The notes under the pieces are model-generated. The model saw only the letters and a list, made by a program, of their open reading frames with translations. It did no database searches and had not been told where the DNA came from. 64,000 bases of DNA from Longimicrobiales bacterium (GTDB lineage Bacteria; Gemmatimonadota; Gemmatimonadetes; Longimicrobiales; RSA9), in contig DATHUY010000053.1 in the NCBI GenBank assembly GCA_035461765.1, forward strand, positions 1-64,000, written 5' to 3'. How positions within the stretch are numbered: the stretch's first letter is position 1; each line of letters starts with the position of its first letter. The position numbers were made by a program, and so were the translations under genes. This document shows positions 27,019 through 35,789 of the stretch, piece after piece.

Positions 27019-28811
27019 CGAAAGAACAGGAAACTCTCCGGTCCGCGGATGTGCTGTGGATTGCTCTCGCCGTGGCACTCCTGGCCGGTCTCGCGGAGGT
27101 GGGGGTGCGGCTGCTCCAGCATAACATCTTTGGCGGGCGCGTATGGGTGAGTCAGCATTTCGTGTGGATGGGTCCCGTGTCACTCGCGGCGCTAACCATG
27201 GTGGCAGCCCTGGCGCTGGTCGCGGGATCGCGGATCCTGCGTCGCGCGGTGCCCGTCAGGGTCGCGCTCGCGGTGTTCATCTTCCTTGGCATCGCCGGGC
27301 CAATGCTTTCGGTGGGACGGCTTCACCGCGCGGCCATGCTGATCGTGGCGCTGGGGATAGCCGTGCAATCGGCGCGGCTGCTCTCGGCGCGGAGCCGATT
27401 CATCCGGAAGCACGCCCGTCCGGCGGCGGTGGCGTCGAGCGCCGTCGTTCTGCTCCTGGCTGGCTTCATTTTCGGCCGTCAGGCGCTCGCCGAACGCCGT
27501 GGTCTGGCCGCGCTGCCGCCTTCCACCGGCGATGCACCCAACGTGCTGCTCATCATCCTGGATACGGTGCGCGCCGCCAGCATGAGCGTGTACGGATACC
27601 ACCATCCCACGACACCCAACCTCGAGGAGATCGCGGCGGAAGGGACGGTGTTCGAGCACGCGTGGTCCACATCACCGTGGACCCTGCCCTCGCATTCGAG
27701 CATTTTCACCGGTCGCTTCGCTCATGAGCTGTCGGCCGATCTCGTCACGCCCCTCGACGAGACCTTCCCCACAGTTGCTGAACATTTCCGGGACCGCGGA
27801 TACGTTACGGCCGGGTTCGCGGCCAATCTCCTCTACACAACCCGTGAGGTGGGGCTGAGCCGGGGCTTCGTTCATTATGACGACTACCCGCTCTCCGCTG
27901 CCGTCCTTGCAACAAGCTCCTCGCTGGGGCGCCTGCTGGCCGGTCAGGTTGCGGCAGCACTGGGTAGCGACCAGAAGCTGGTGCGCCGTTCCGGCGAGAG
28001 CATGACGAACACATTCCTGTCCTGGGCGCGGCAGCCGCGCGACCGGCCCTTCTTCGCCTTCATCAACTACTTCGATGCCCACGCGCCGTATCTTCCGCCG
28101 GATTCGCTGGCAGGTCGTTTCGGACCACGGCGGTCGGGGCGGGCGCTGCATGACCTCTCGAACCGCGAGCACTGGACTGCTGCCGAGATCGATGCCGAGC
28201 GGGCTGCCTACGATGAGGTTCTGGCCGACCTGGATGGGCAGCTCGGACGCCTGTTCGACGGGATGCGGGAGCTCGGAATGCTGGACAACACCATTGTCCT
28301 GATCTCGAGCGATCACGGCGAGCAGTTCGGTGAGCACGGCCTCATGGATCATGGCAACAGCCTCTACCGTCCGCTCCTGGAGGTCCCCCTCATCATTCGC
28401 TTTCCGGCGCGCGTGCCTGCGGGCGAACGTATCAGCACGCCGGTGTCGTTGCGTGATATCGCCGTGACACTGGTCGATCTGGCCGATCAGCACCCTTCGC
28501 CGTTTCCCGGCACACCGCTCTCCTCATTGTGGTCTGGTGGCGAACAGCCGCCCTCACCGGTGCTGTCCGAAGTACGCGAGGGCATTCGTACGGTCCCATG
28601 GCTTCCGCTGGCGAAAGGTGACATGCAGTCACTCGTGGCGGATGATCACCATTACATCCGGGATGGCGCCGGAACAGAGGAGGTCTATCATATCGACGAT
28701 GTCGCCGAAGCCAGCGATCTGAGTCATGAGACAGACGTCGTCCTCTCTCTGCGCTCCCTGATCGCGCGTCTGGTCGGTGAGACGTACTCCGGGAGCGCCG
28801 CAGGCCACTGA
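27015..28811 (+). CDS. Membrane-anchored sulfatase-fold enzyme with threonine nucleophile (paralogue 3)
   Basis: 598 residues with five N-terminal membrane helices and an extracytoplasmic sulfatase-fold domain. Sites: D183 in LDTVRAASMS, T223 in SPWTLPSH, D354 and H356 in FDAHAPY, D433-H434 in SDHGEQFGEHG. Thr occupies the nucleophile position and no formylglycine motif exists. It is closer to the copy at 16475 than to the one at 1025. The ATG overlaps the stop of the preceding membrane protein gene, so the two are probably a functional pair. A 219-base gap follows, in which I saw no convincing signal. Confidence 0.85.
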   Translation: MTKEQETLRSADVLWIALAVALLAGLAEVGVRLLQHNIFGGRVWVSQHFVWMGPVSLAALTMVAALALVAGSRILRRAVPVRVALAVFIFLGIAGPMLSVGRLHRAAMLIVALGIAVQSARLLSARSRFIRKHARPAAVASSAVVLLLAGFIFGRQALAERRGLAALPPSTGDAPNVLLIILDTVRAASMSVYGYHHPTTPNLEEIAAEGTVFEHAWSTSPWTLPSHSSIFTGRFAHELSADLVTPLDETFPTVAEHFRDRGYVTAGFAANLLYTTREVGLSRGFVHYDDYPLSAAVLATSSSLGRLLAGQVAAALGSDQKLVRRSGESMTNTFLSWARQPRDRPFFAFINYFDAHAPYLPPDSLAGRFGPRRSGRALHDLSNREHWTAAEIDAERAAYDEVLADLDGQLGRLFDGMRELGMLDNTIVLISSDHGEQFGEHGLMDHGNSLYRPLLEVPLIIRFPARVPAGERISTPVSLRDIAVTLVDLADQHPSPFPGTPLSSLWSGGEQPPSPVLSEVREGIRTVPWLPLAKGDMQSLVADDHHYIRDGAGTEEVYHIDDVAEASDLSHETDVVLSLRSLIARLVGETYSGSAAGH

Positions 28812-29030
28812 GCGTCGCCATCCGCTGTTCCGTCCCCTCCGCAGGTATGCTGCATTGGTACCACAGTGAGGGGTAAAAAAGCGCGGTATTACAACGAAAA
28901 CAGGCGGTATCCTTCTTGCTTTTCTCCGCCGCCGACCCGCGGGCCGGTCCCGATGTCCTGCCGGTCCATTCTTCCTTCAAATTCAAGCACAGTGCAATGA
29001 CAGGCACCAGCAGCCGCCAGATTCGCAGCA

Positions 29031-30728
29031 GTGCCCGTGGAGCGCATGCTCCATAACAGCGAGAGCACCGCCGTGCGCCCGGCGCCGGCGGAGAGGGGAC
29101 CGGTCGAGCCGGCCAGCCCTTCTACGGAGCATCCGCATGCGGTGGACTCCCACGCGTGGCGCGGCCGTGGTGGCTGGACGCGTGGCGCCATTCCGCTCCG
29201 TATCTTTCTGACCTGCTGGATCGTATACGCCCTTCACTTTGCGACGGACATAGTGCGCGAGCACTACCCCGCCGTGGCGCTGGGCGATGATTTCTCCTTT
29301 CGGGTCGATGACTACGGCGGGTTGCATCCCGACCTGTTCGAGACACCGGACCGCGGCTGGCACATCGGGAACAACCCGGGCGTCTCGATGCTTGCGGCGA
29401 TCCCGTACTTCCTTGCGCGGCCGGTGATCGATCCGTTGACCGAGCTCGTGCGTGCCCGGCGGGCCGCCAGCGGCCAGACCACGCCACCGGAGTTTTCCAC
29501 GCCGCGACCGAATGCACGACGGTTCTTTGCGGAAGCCTGGCGTCGCGGTCTCGACGTGAAGCTGGGCCTGGCCGCATGGGTCATGCACGTGCTGCTGATG
29601 GCGCCCAGCTCGGCTGCCGGTGCCGTGCTCGTCTTCCTTGCGCTTCGCCACGTGACGCAATCCGCTCAGACTGCTACATGGCTGGCGCTGCTGTACGCTT
29701 TCGGCACGCCGGTCTTCTTCCGGACAGGATTCCTGAACCACAACCTGATGCTGGGGCACATCGCGTTCGCCGGTTTCATCATGCTGTGGAACCCGGGCGA
29801 CCTGACGAGACTGTCGGTGCGGACTCGACACATACTCGCCGGCGTGGCCGGCGGCACGGCGGTGCTGTTCGACTACAGCGGTGTGGTGTTTCTGCTGGGT
29901 CTGTTCGCCTACGCTCTCGTCCGGCGCTACATCCTGAGCACACCGCGCGCGGCGCTCGTACAGGGCTTCTGGTATGTGCTCGGTTCCGTGCCGCCGATCC
30001 TGCTGTTGTGGTTCTATCAGTGGCGGGCTTTCGGCAACCCGTTTCTACCGGGACAGCACTGGATGCCGCCGGTCGAGTTCATCGATCGTGGCTATCAGGG
30101 TTATGGCGGGCCGCAGCTGAATCTGCTCGTGTCACTTCTGTTCGACCACAGGTATGGTCTGCTGGCTGCTGCACCATTGCTTGCGCTCGCGTTTGCAGCG
30201 CCGTGGCTGCGGGACCGGCGGCGTGCCCTGCCACGCATCGAAGAGCTGGCCTGTCTGGGGCTGTTCGTTGCGCTCTGGGTGTTCTTCAGCGGCAACAATT
30301 ACACGCGGCTCCAGTGGAATACCGGCATCCGCTACATGACGCCAATTCTGCCCTTCCTGTTCCTCCCGGCCGCGGCCGTGCTGCTGCGTCTGCCCCGGCT
30401 GCTGCTCTACGTTGCCGGCATCGGCTCCGTCGTGCTGGGCTGGTGCATGGCGATGAACCGCGAGGTATGGAGGCCGCTCGGCGTGCTCGATCCGGTGGTG
30501 CGCGTGTTCACGGGCGGATTCGAGCTCCCGGTACTGACGACGGTGGAACGGATGAGCGGAATGTTCGGTGACCTCGTGTCGCGCGGCGTCTCACCGCTGC
30601 CGCTGTTCGCGCTGGCCGGCGTGGCGATCTACCTGCTCTGGACGCCACGGTTCCGCTCCGCGCCGCAAATGAATCCGGGTTCCGGGGCACCGGCCCAGGC
30701 ATTCCCGGTCGGAAAGGGGAGAAGCTGA
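29031..30728 (+). CDS. Polytopic membrane protein, possible glycosyltransferase
   Basis: 565 residues from GTG 29031, or 560 from ATG 29046, which is equally credible. About ten membrane helices. An early loop contains LGDDFSFRVDDYGGLHPDLF and GWHIGNNPGVSML, acidic and aromatic as in GT-C enzymes, and a later loop contains GNNYTRLQWNTGIRYMTP. The function is unknown; lipid-linked sugar transferase or O-unit ligase would fit. It abuts the following GT2 gene with a shared base, suggesting donor supply by that GT2. Confidence 0.68.
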   Translation: MPVERMLHNSESTAVRPAPAERGPVEPASPSTEHPHAVDSHAWRGRGGWTRGAIPLRIFLTCWIVYALHFATDIVREHYPAVALGDDFSFRVDDYGGLHPDLFETPDRGWHIGNNPGVSMLAAIPYFLARPVIDPLTELVRARRAASGQTTPPEFSTPRPNARRFFAEAWRRGLDVKLGLAAWVMHVLLMAPSSAAGAVLVFLALRHVTQSAQTATWLALLYAFGTPVFFRTGFLNHNLMLGHIAFAGFIMLWNPGDLTRLSVRTRHILAGVAGGTAVLFDYSGVVFLLGLFAYALVRRYILSTPRAALVQGFWYVLGSVPPILLLWFYQWRAFGNPFLPGQHWMPPVEFIDRGYQGYGGPQLNLLVSLLFDHRYGLLAAAPLLALAFAAPWLRDRRRALPRIEELACLGLFVALWVFFSGNNYTRLQWNTGIRYMTPILPFLFLPAAAVLLRLPRLLLYVAGIGSVVLGWCMAMNREVWRPLGVLDPVVRVFTGGFELPVLTTVERMSGMFGDLVSRGVSPLPLFALAGVAIYLLWTPRFRSAPQMNPGSGAPAQAFPVGKGRS

Positions 30729-31612
30729 TGTCCAGGGACGAGATGGAAGTCGAGGGTGCCGCCCTTCGGGATGCCGGCGTCCCCGCTGTGGAGGCCGCAC
30801 CGGTTACGACCTATGCGGTCGACGTGGTCATTCCGGTGCTCAACGAGGCGCACGTCCTGGAGCGCAGCGTCGACACGGTGCGCGCGTTCCTGAGTGAGAA
30901 CTTCGCCCACCGCTGGCGGGTCGTGATCGTCGATAACGGCTCCACGGACGGAACCGGTGAGATCGCGGAGCGGCTGGCTGCGCGATACAGTGACGTCGCG
31001 TATCATCACCTGGCGAAGCGCGGGCGGGGCAGCGCACTGCGCCATGCATGGACGCGAAGCAGTGCGGATGTGGTATGCTATACGGACGTGGATCTCTCGA
31101 CCGAGCTGGCGGCCCTGCCGAAGATCGTCGACGCCATTCTCGTTGATGGCTACGACCTGGCCACGGGGTCGCGGCTGATGCGGGAGTCGCGCACACGCCG
31201 TTCCCTGAAGCGCGAGGCGATCTCACGAGCGTACAACCTGCTGCTGAAGGCCGTGCTCTTCACGTCCTTCAGCGACGCGCAGTGCGGCTTTAAGGCGGTG
31301 AGCCGGCGCATCGTGGAGCGGGTGGTGCCGGAGGTGAAGGACACGTGCTGGTTTTTCGACACGGAGTTGCTGGTGCTGGCGGAGAAGTGGGGTTATCGCA
31401 TCAAGGACGTGCCGGTCATCTGGATCGAGGATGACGACAGCCGCGTAAAAATCGTTCGTACTGCATGGGACGATATCAAGGGCGTATGTCGGGTCCGGTG
31501 GCGGCTGTGGGGTGAGGTGATGTCGCCGAGTGGGCGCCGCACCGCCGCAGCGCTCCGGCGGGAGCCACGTCTCGCGATCAGCGGACTCGGCCGCGTACGC
31601 GATAACAGCTGA
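30728..31612 (+). CDS. Family 2 glycosyltransferase, dolichyl-phosphate glucosyltransferase-like
   Basis: 294 residues. GT-A signatures: DVVIPVLNEAHVLERSV, VVIVDNGSTDGTGEIA and VCYTDVDLST (DxD-type metal site), then the KREAISRAYNLLL and AQCGFKAVSRR segments that mark the DPG-synthase (ALG5-like) branch of GT2. It probably makes a polyprenyl-phosphate sugar for the neighbouring membrane transferase. It starts on the last base of the previous stop. Confidence 0.87.
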   Translation: MSRDEMEVEGAALRDAGVPAVEAAPVTTYAVDVVIPVLNEAHVLERSVDTVRAFLSENFAHRWRVVIVDNGSTDGTGEIAERLAARYSDVAYHHLAKRGRGSALRHAWTRSSADVVCYTDVDLSTELAALPKIVDAILVDGYDLATGSRLMRESRTRRSLKREAISRAYNLLLKAVLFTSFSDAQCGFKAVSRRIVERVVPEVKDTCWFFDTELLVLAEKWGYRIKDVPVIWIEDDDSRVKIVRTAWDDIKGVCRVRWRLWGEVMSPSGRRTAAALRREPRLAISGLGRVRDNS

Positions 31613-31637
31613 TGTCCCGCGACAGAGTCGATCGCCG

Positions 31638-32546
31638 ATGACGGCTGCGTTGTGTGTGACCGGCGCGACCGGATTCATTGGCCGCGCCCTCGTCAGGACG
31701 CTTCAGTCGAAGGAACATCGGCTCGTCCTGCTGCAGCGGACGCCAGCCACCCATCCATCGGAGGCGGACTCCCGCACGAGCATCGTGTATGGAGATGTGC
31801 TGGACACGTCCTCCTACCGCGCGGCGCTCGACGGCGTTGACACGGTAGTCCATCTTGCGGCCACCACCGGTCAGGCACCTCGTGAGCTTTACCACCGCGT
31901 CAATGTAGAGGGTACGGCGCGTCTGCTCGAAGCGAGTACCCGTGCCGGCGTGCGGAATTTCCTGTTCGTCAGCTCCATCGCGGTCCGCTTTCGCGATGCC
32001 CCTCATTATCACTACGCCGCAAGCAAGCGGGAGGCAGAGGAGCTGGTTCGGCGGAGCGGCCTCCGCTACGCGATCGTGCGGCCGACGATCGTGCTGGGGC
32101 CGGGCTCCCCCATCGGACAACGCTTCCTCAGCCTTGCACGTCTACCGGTAACGCCCATCTTCGGGAGCGGATCCGTGCGCGTGCAACCCATCGACGTGCG
32201 CGATGCCGCAGGCCTCATTGGCGCGCTCATTGACCGGAATCGATTCGAGGCCGAGACGCTGGAGATGGGTGGCCCGGAGATCCTCACTCTCGAGGAGCTG
32301 CTCAGGCGGCTACGCGCGCTGGTGCGCGCGTCTCCGGCGCACATACTGCACCTGCCGCTTGTCCCGATCAGAGCGGCCCTCGGCCTGGCGGAGCGGATTT
32401 CACCATTGCTCACGCCCATTACGGCCGGACAGCTGGCGGCGTTCGCAAACGACAGTGTGGCGGAGCCGCATCCGTTCGTCCAGGACCATGCAGCGTCCTT
32501 CAGGACGACCGATGAGATGCTGACCGGGCTGATCACGAATGAGTGA
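31638..32546 (+). CDS. NAD-dependent epimerase/dehydratase (extended SDR)
   Basis: 302 residues from the ATG at 31638 (an earlier in-frame ATG lies within the GT2 gene). The glycine motif is GATGFIGRALV, a conserved VVHLAATTG strand follows, and the catalytic pair is Y-x3-K in YHYAASKREAE. It belongs with UDP-sugar epimerases and related reductases of O-antigen loci. The 3' end overlaps the next gene by eight bases. Confidence 0.85.
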   Translation: MTAALCVTGATGFIGRALVRTLQSKEHRLVLLQRTPATHPSEADSRTSIVYGDVLDTSSYRAALDGVDTVVHLAATTGQAPRELYHRVNVEGTARLLEASTRAGVRNFLFVSSIAVRFRDAPHYHYAASKREAEELVRRSGLRYAIVRPTIVLGPGSPIGQRFLSLARLPVTPIFGSGSVRVQPIDVRDAAGLIGALIDRNRFEAETLEMGGPEILTLEELLRRLRALVRASPAHILHLPLVPIRAALGLAERISPLLTPITAGQLAAFANDSVAEPHPFVQDHAASFRTTDEMLTGLITNE

Positions 32547-33021
32547 CATCGATGCCGCGTCGCTGACGCGGGAATGCGACGTGCTTGCCCGTCGCATCGG
32601 AGCGCCAGCATCCTCCGCCTTTATCACGGCCAAATACATTCTCGCTCACGAGCAGGGGCACCTCGAGCCGGTGGACCGTGACGATGCGCTCGATCGTCTC
32701 CTGGTGCGGTTTGCAGCGCTCGGTCCTGCCGCAGCGGCGCTGGCTGACACCTACGCGCGATTCGCCAGACCAGCCGGCACGCTGCGCAGGAAGCTCGTGC
32801 TGACTGCCGCGCTGCTGGAGAGCACCGCGCCCGGTTACATGACATTCGAACCTCCATCCGCCTCTCACGCGCTCACCGTCGTTGCTCGACTGGCAGGGCG
32901 GGGCGCCCTCTTCGCGCTGGTCCTCGGCGCTTCGATACTGGTACTCGGGCCTGTGCACCTGGTGCTTCGGCTCACGCGCAGGTCCGGCCGCCGCGACGCA
33001 CCGAGCGTCGTGCGCCAATGA
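32539..33021 (+). CDS. Uncharacterised protein with one C-terminal membrane segment
   Basis: 160 residues: a helical soluble part (1-115) and one hydrophobic helix (about 117-142) followed by a basic tail. It overlaps the epimerase upstream and the GMC oxidoreductase downstream by ATGA. Small membrane-anchored partners next to GMC-type enzymes exist in other systems (gluconate dehydrogenase gamma subunits), and a similar accessory role is possible here, but no shared motif was seen. I do not recognise the family. Confidence 0.7.
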   Translation: MSDIDAASLTRECDVLARRIGAPASSAFITAKYILAHEQGHLEPVDRDDALDRLLVRFAALGPAAAALADTYARFARPAGTLRRKLVLTAALLESTAPGYMTFEPPSASHALTVVARLAGRGALFALVLGASILVLGPVHLVLRLTRRSGRRDAPSVVRQ

Positions 33022-34619
33022 AGCCTCTGGTGGTCGTCGGCTCAGGTGCCAGCGGGGTCCATTTCGCACTCACCGCGCTGGAGCGAGGGCGGCAGGTCCT
33101 GATGCTCGATGTCGGACACGAGCGGACGCCACAGCCCGCGCCGGAGGCGAGCTTCACCCAGCTCAAAGACACGCTCGCCGACCCGGTGGAGTATCTGCTG
33201 GGGAATCGATTCGAAGGCGTCACGTTCCCCGGTGGGGCGGGCGAGTACTACGGAATACCTCCGAGCAAGTCGTTCGTGTTCGCGGGCGCGGGTGAGGCGG
33301 ACCCGCACGGCGACGGCTTCTCCCCGCTCTTCTCGTTCGCCCGCGGCGGACTTGCGGAAGCGTGGACTGCCGGAGTCTATCCTTTCAACCGCGATGAGAC
33401 GGCAGACTTTCCGTTCGACCACGCGGACCTGCATGCCGCCTACGGCGAGGTGGCGCGCAGGATCGGTGTTACGGGTACGCACGACGACCTGTCCCGTTTC
33501 ATGCCGGAGCACGACCATCAGCTGGAGCCGCTCCAGCTCGATCGTTCATCGACGAAGCTGCTCGGCCGCTATGAGCGCGTGCGGCACCGGCTGAACGAGC
33601 GACTCGGCTGCTACATGGGTCGGTCCCGGCTGGCGACGCTCACGCAGGAGCGGGCGGGGCGTAAACCCTGTACGTACCTCGGGCGCTGCCTGTTCGGCTG
33701 CCCACATGAGGCTCTCTATACGCCGTCCGTCACGCTTGCCGAATGCCTCGCTCACCCCGGATTCCGCTACGTGCCGGGGGTATTCGTGACACACTTCGAG
33801 TACGGGGGCGATGGCCGGATTCGAACGGTGGTCGCCGCGGGTGCGGATGGATCGGGGCCACACGCGTTTCCCGTCGACGATCTCGCGCTGGCGGCGGGCA
33901 CGCTTTCGAGCGCCCGCATCTTCCTGAATTCCGTCTATCGTGAGACTGGCGAGATCCTGCGGTTGCCTGGTCTCATGGATAATCGCCAGGTGCTCGTGCC
34001 CTTCGTCAACACGGCCATGCTCGGCGTCCCGTACGATCCCGCAAGCTACCAGTACCACCTGCTTGGCATGGGTCTCGAACAGGATCACCCGGCCGAGTAC
34101 GTCCATTGTCAGATAACGACGCTGACGACCGGCATGGTGCATCCGGTACTCCAGAGTATGCCGTGCGATATGCGCACGGCCGCCGCCGTCTTTCGCCAGG
34201 TCCGCTCTTCGCTCGGCGTCGTCAACGTCAATTTCCACGATACCCGCCGCGACGACAACTTCGTCACTCTGGAGGCCCGCGAGGGGAAGGTTCGGCTGGC
34301 ACTTCAATACCGGCCCGCTGCGGATGAGCCCGCACGGATCGATCGTGCGCTGCGCCGCCTCCGAAAGGCCCTGCGCGAGCTCCGTTGCATGATCCCGCCG
34401 GGAATGGAGCACGTCCGGCCCATGGGGGCCAGCGTGCACTATTCGGGTACGTTCCCCATGCAGACGACGGGCGGTGCCCTCTCGACCACGCCTGAGGGCC
34501 GCAGTCGTGAGTTCAGCAACCTGCTGTTTGTCGACGGCTCGACGTTCCCCTTTCTGCCCGCGAAGAACATTACGTTTACGCTGATGGCCAATGCGGTCCG
34601 GATCGGCCGCTCGCTATAG
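33018..34619 (+). CDS. GMC-family FAD oxidoreductase
   Basis: 533 residues. The N-terminus LVVVGSGASGVHFAL is the FAD-binding fold, FAGAGEADPHG and the C-terminal VDGSTFPFLPAKN lie where GMC enzymes bind FAD and the catalytic His/Asn pair sits, although the canonical His-x-x-Gly-x-x-Met pattern is not exact. A cysteine-rich CTYLGRCLFGCP is present near residue 220. The substrate is probably a sugar or polyol. It follows the small membrane protein at 32539, overlapping by ATGA, and ends the operon before a 276-base gap. Confidence 0.8.
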   Translation: MKPLVVVGSGASGVHFALTALERGRQVLMLDVGHERTPQPAPEASFTQLKDTLADPVEYLLGNRFEGVTFPGGAGEYYGIPPSKSFVFAGAGEADPHGDGFSPLFSFARGGLAEAWTAGVYPFNRDETADFPFDHADLHAAYGEVARRIGVTGTHDDLSRFMPEHDHQLEPLQLDRSSTKLLGRYERVRHRLNERLGCYMGRSRLATLTQERAGRKPCTYLGRCLFGCPHEALYTPSVTLAECLAHPGFRYVPGVFVTHFEYGGDGRIRTVVAAGADGSGPHAFPVDDLALAAGTLSSARIFLNSVYRETGEILRLPGLMDNRQVLVPFVNTAMLGVPYDPASYQYHLLGMGLEQDHPAEYVHCQITTLTTGMVHPVLQSMPCDMRTAAAVFRQVRSSLGVVNVNFHDTRRDDNFVTLEAREGKVRLALQYRPAADEPARIDRALRRLRKALRELRCMIPPGMEHVRPMGASVHYSGTFPMQTTGGALSTTPEGRSREFSNLLFVDGSTFPFLPAKNITFTLMANAVRIGRSL

Positions 34620-34675
34620 GGTACATCGACCGCTGCGGGGCTGCGGGACTGTTGTTGAATCATCGCATCGTAGTG

Positions 34676-34704
34676 TTGCCCGGGTGCCACTGTCGGAACA
34701 TATT
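34676..34704 (+). promoter_or_regulatory. Candidate sigma-70-like promoter in the 276-base gap
   Basis: TTGCCC (34676-34681), 17-base spacer, CATATT (34699-34704). Each hexamer matches four of six consensus bases. It would transcribe toward the small ORF at 34896 with a leader of about 185 bases that includes the hairpin at 34845-34860. Confidence 0.35.
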
Positions 34705-34844
34705 GGCTGTGCGCCGCAAGCCTGAAATCGCACGCAGCATAGCCGACATGCGCCGCAGAACGCGCCGTCCCGAAAGAGTGATGCCCGGGCAGGATTCTTG
34801 ATCTGCAGGTCCTGATGCCGGCAGTATCATGGAGATCAGCCGCG

Positions 34845-34860
34845 GCGGACCTCGGTCCGC
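34845..34860 (+). other. Hairpin in the leader of the small membrane gene
   Basis: GCGGAC-CTCG-GTCCGC is a perfect six-pair stem with a tetraloop, located 36 bases before the ATG at 34896. No T-run follows, so it is a leader structure rather than a clear terminator. Confidence 0.3.
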
Positions 34861-34895
34861 GGCGGCGTATCGTTCACCGACTGGAGAGCAGCCCG

Positions 34896-35051
34896 ATGTA
34901 CATTGGCCCCGAAGTAATGATGCCGCTCGCGTCCATACTGGCCGCCGTCACAGGCTTCCTGCTCATGTTCTGGCGCCGGTTCGTGGGTATGGCCCGCACG
35001 ACAGCACAGGCTGTCAGCCGCACGTTTTCACGTCTCTTCGCTGCCCGCTGA
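34896..35051 (+). CDS. 51-residue single-pass membrane protein
   Basis: The ATG at 34896 is preceded by GGAGAG at a good ribosome-binding distance, which favours it over an in-frame ATG at 34815. The protein has one hydrophobic helix (MPLASILAAVTGFLLMFW) followed by a basic amphipathic tail (RRFVGMARTTAQ). No family or function is recognised; it may be an independent small gene rather than part of the operon since gaps flank it on both sides. Confidence 0.5.
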   Translation: MYIGPEVMMPLASILAAVTGFLLMFWRRFVGMARTTAQAVSRTFSRLFAAR

Positions 35052-35182
35052 GCGTTCTTCAGGGCCACTTCGGAGTAGTCATATTGTTGCGAGAGGCCCT
35101 GGTGCCGGGCAGACCGGATACCTGCATCCGCGGTACCCGCGCGCGACGCGGTCTGCCTGGCCGCGTCGACTGACGGCTGACC

Positions 35183-35785
35183 ATGCCCACACCCGTCGGA
35201 CATGGACTGGCGGGCCTCGCCCTCCATCTCGGCGCCCGGGATTCCGCGGCGGGAGGAAGGGGCTGGGGCCTCGGTCTGTGGCTCATAGCTCTCGCGAACC
35301 TGCCCGACATCGACTTCCTCCCGGGATACTTCACAGGTCAGCCGAGCGCGTTTCACTGGAGTGCTACCCACAGTGTCGCGGCAGCGCTGATCGCCGGGCT
35401 GGCGGGCGGCGCGTTCCTCAGGCGCTGGACCGGATCGTTCTCTCGCGGTTTCGGGCTGGCGTTCGTGGCCTACGGCTCCCATATCGTCCTTGATCTGCTG
35501 CTCGGGCCGGGCGGCCCGCCGGCGGTCGGTTTGCAGGTGTTCTGGCCCTTCAGCATGGAGCGCCACATGCTGCCGTGGAATGTGTTCCAGATGATGCCGC
35601 TACCCGGTGACGACGGCGGTCCGATCAGAGCGCTGTTCAGCAGGCAGGCGGTCCCCGTGATCGTCCGGGAGGTCCTGATCCTCGGCCCGATCTGCCTGGC
35701 GGCGTGGGCAGTTGGCCGGGTCAGACACGGCATCACGACAGAACGCGATCGGACGGCTCTGCCGCATGCGTCAGGCAGGAACTGA
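35183..35785 (+). CDS. Membrane metal-dependent hydrolase, YdjM-like
   Basis: 200 residues with about four membrane helices. The family pattern is present: an N-terminal MPTPVGHGLAGLAL, the NLPDIDFLPGY acidic motif and FHWSATHSV with two histidines, as in the YdjM/DUF457 group of membrane-bound hydrolases. The catalytic role of the group is poorly known. It starts a new plus-strand operon that continues to 40689. Confidence 0.8.
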   Translation: MPTPVGHGLAGLALHLGARDSAAGGRGWGLGLWLIALANLPDIDFLPGYFTGQPSAFHWSATHSVAAALIAGLAGGAFLRRWTGSFSRGFGLAFVAYGSHIVLDLLLGPGGPPAVGLQVFWPFSMERHMLPWNVFQMMPLPGDDGGPIRALFSRQAVPVIVREVLILGPICLAAWAVGRVRHGITTERDRTALPHASGRN

Positions 35786-35789
35786 GTCG

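Noticed and set aside
28812-29030. Promoter built on TATTAC near 28887
   Set aside because: No acceptable -35 hexamer was found at a suitable distance.
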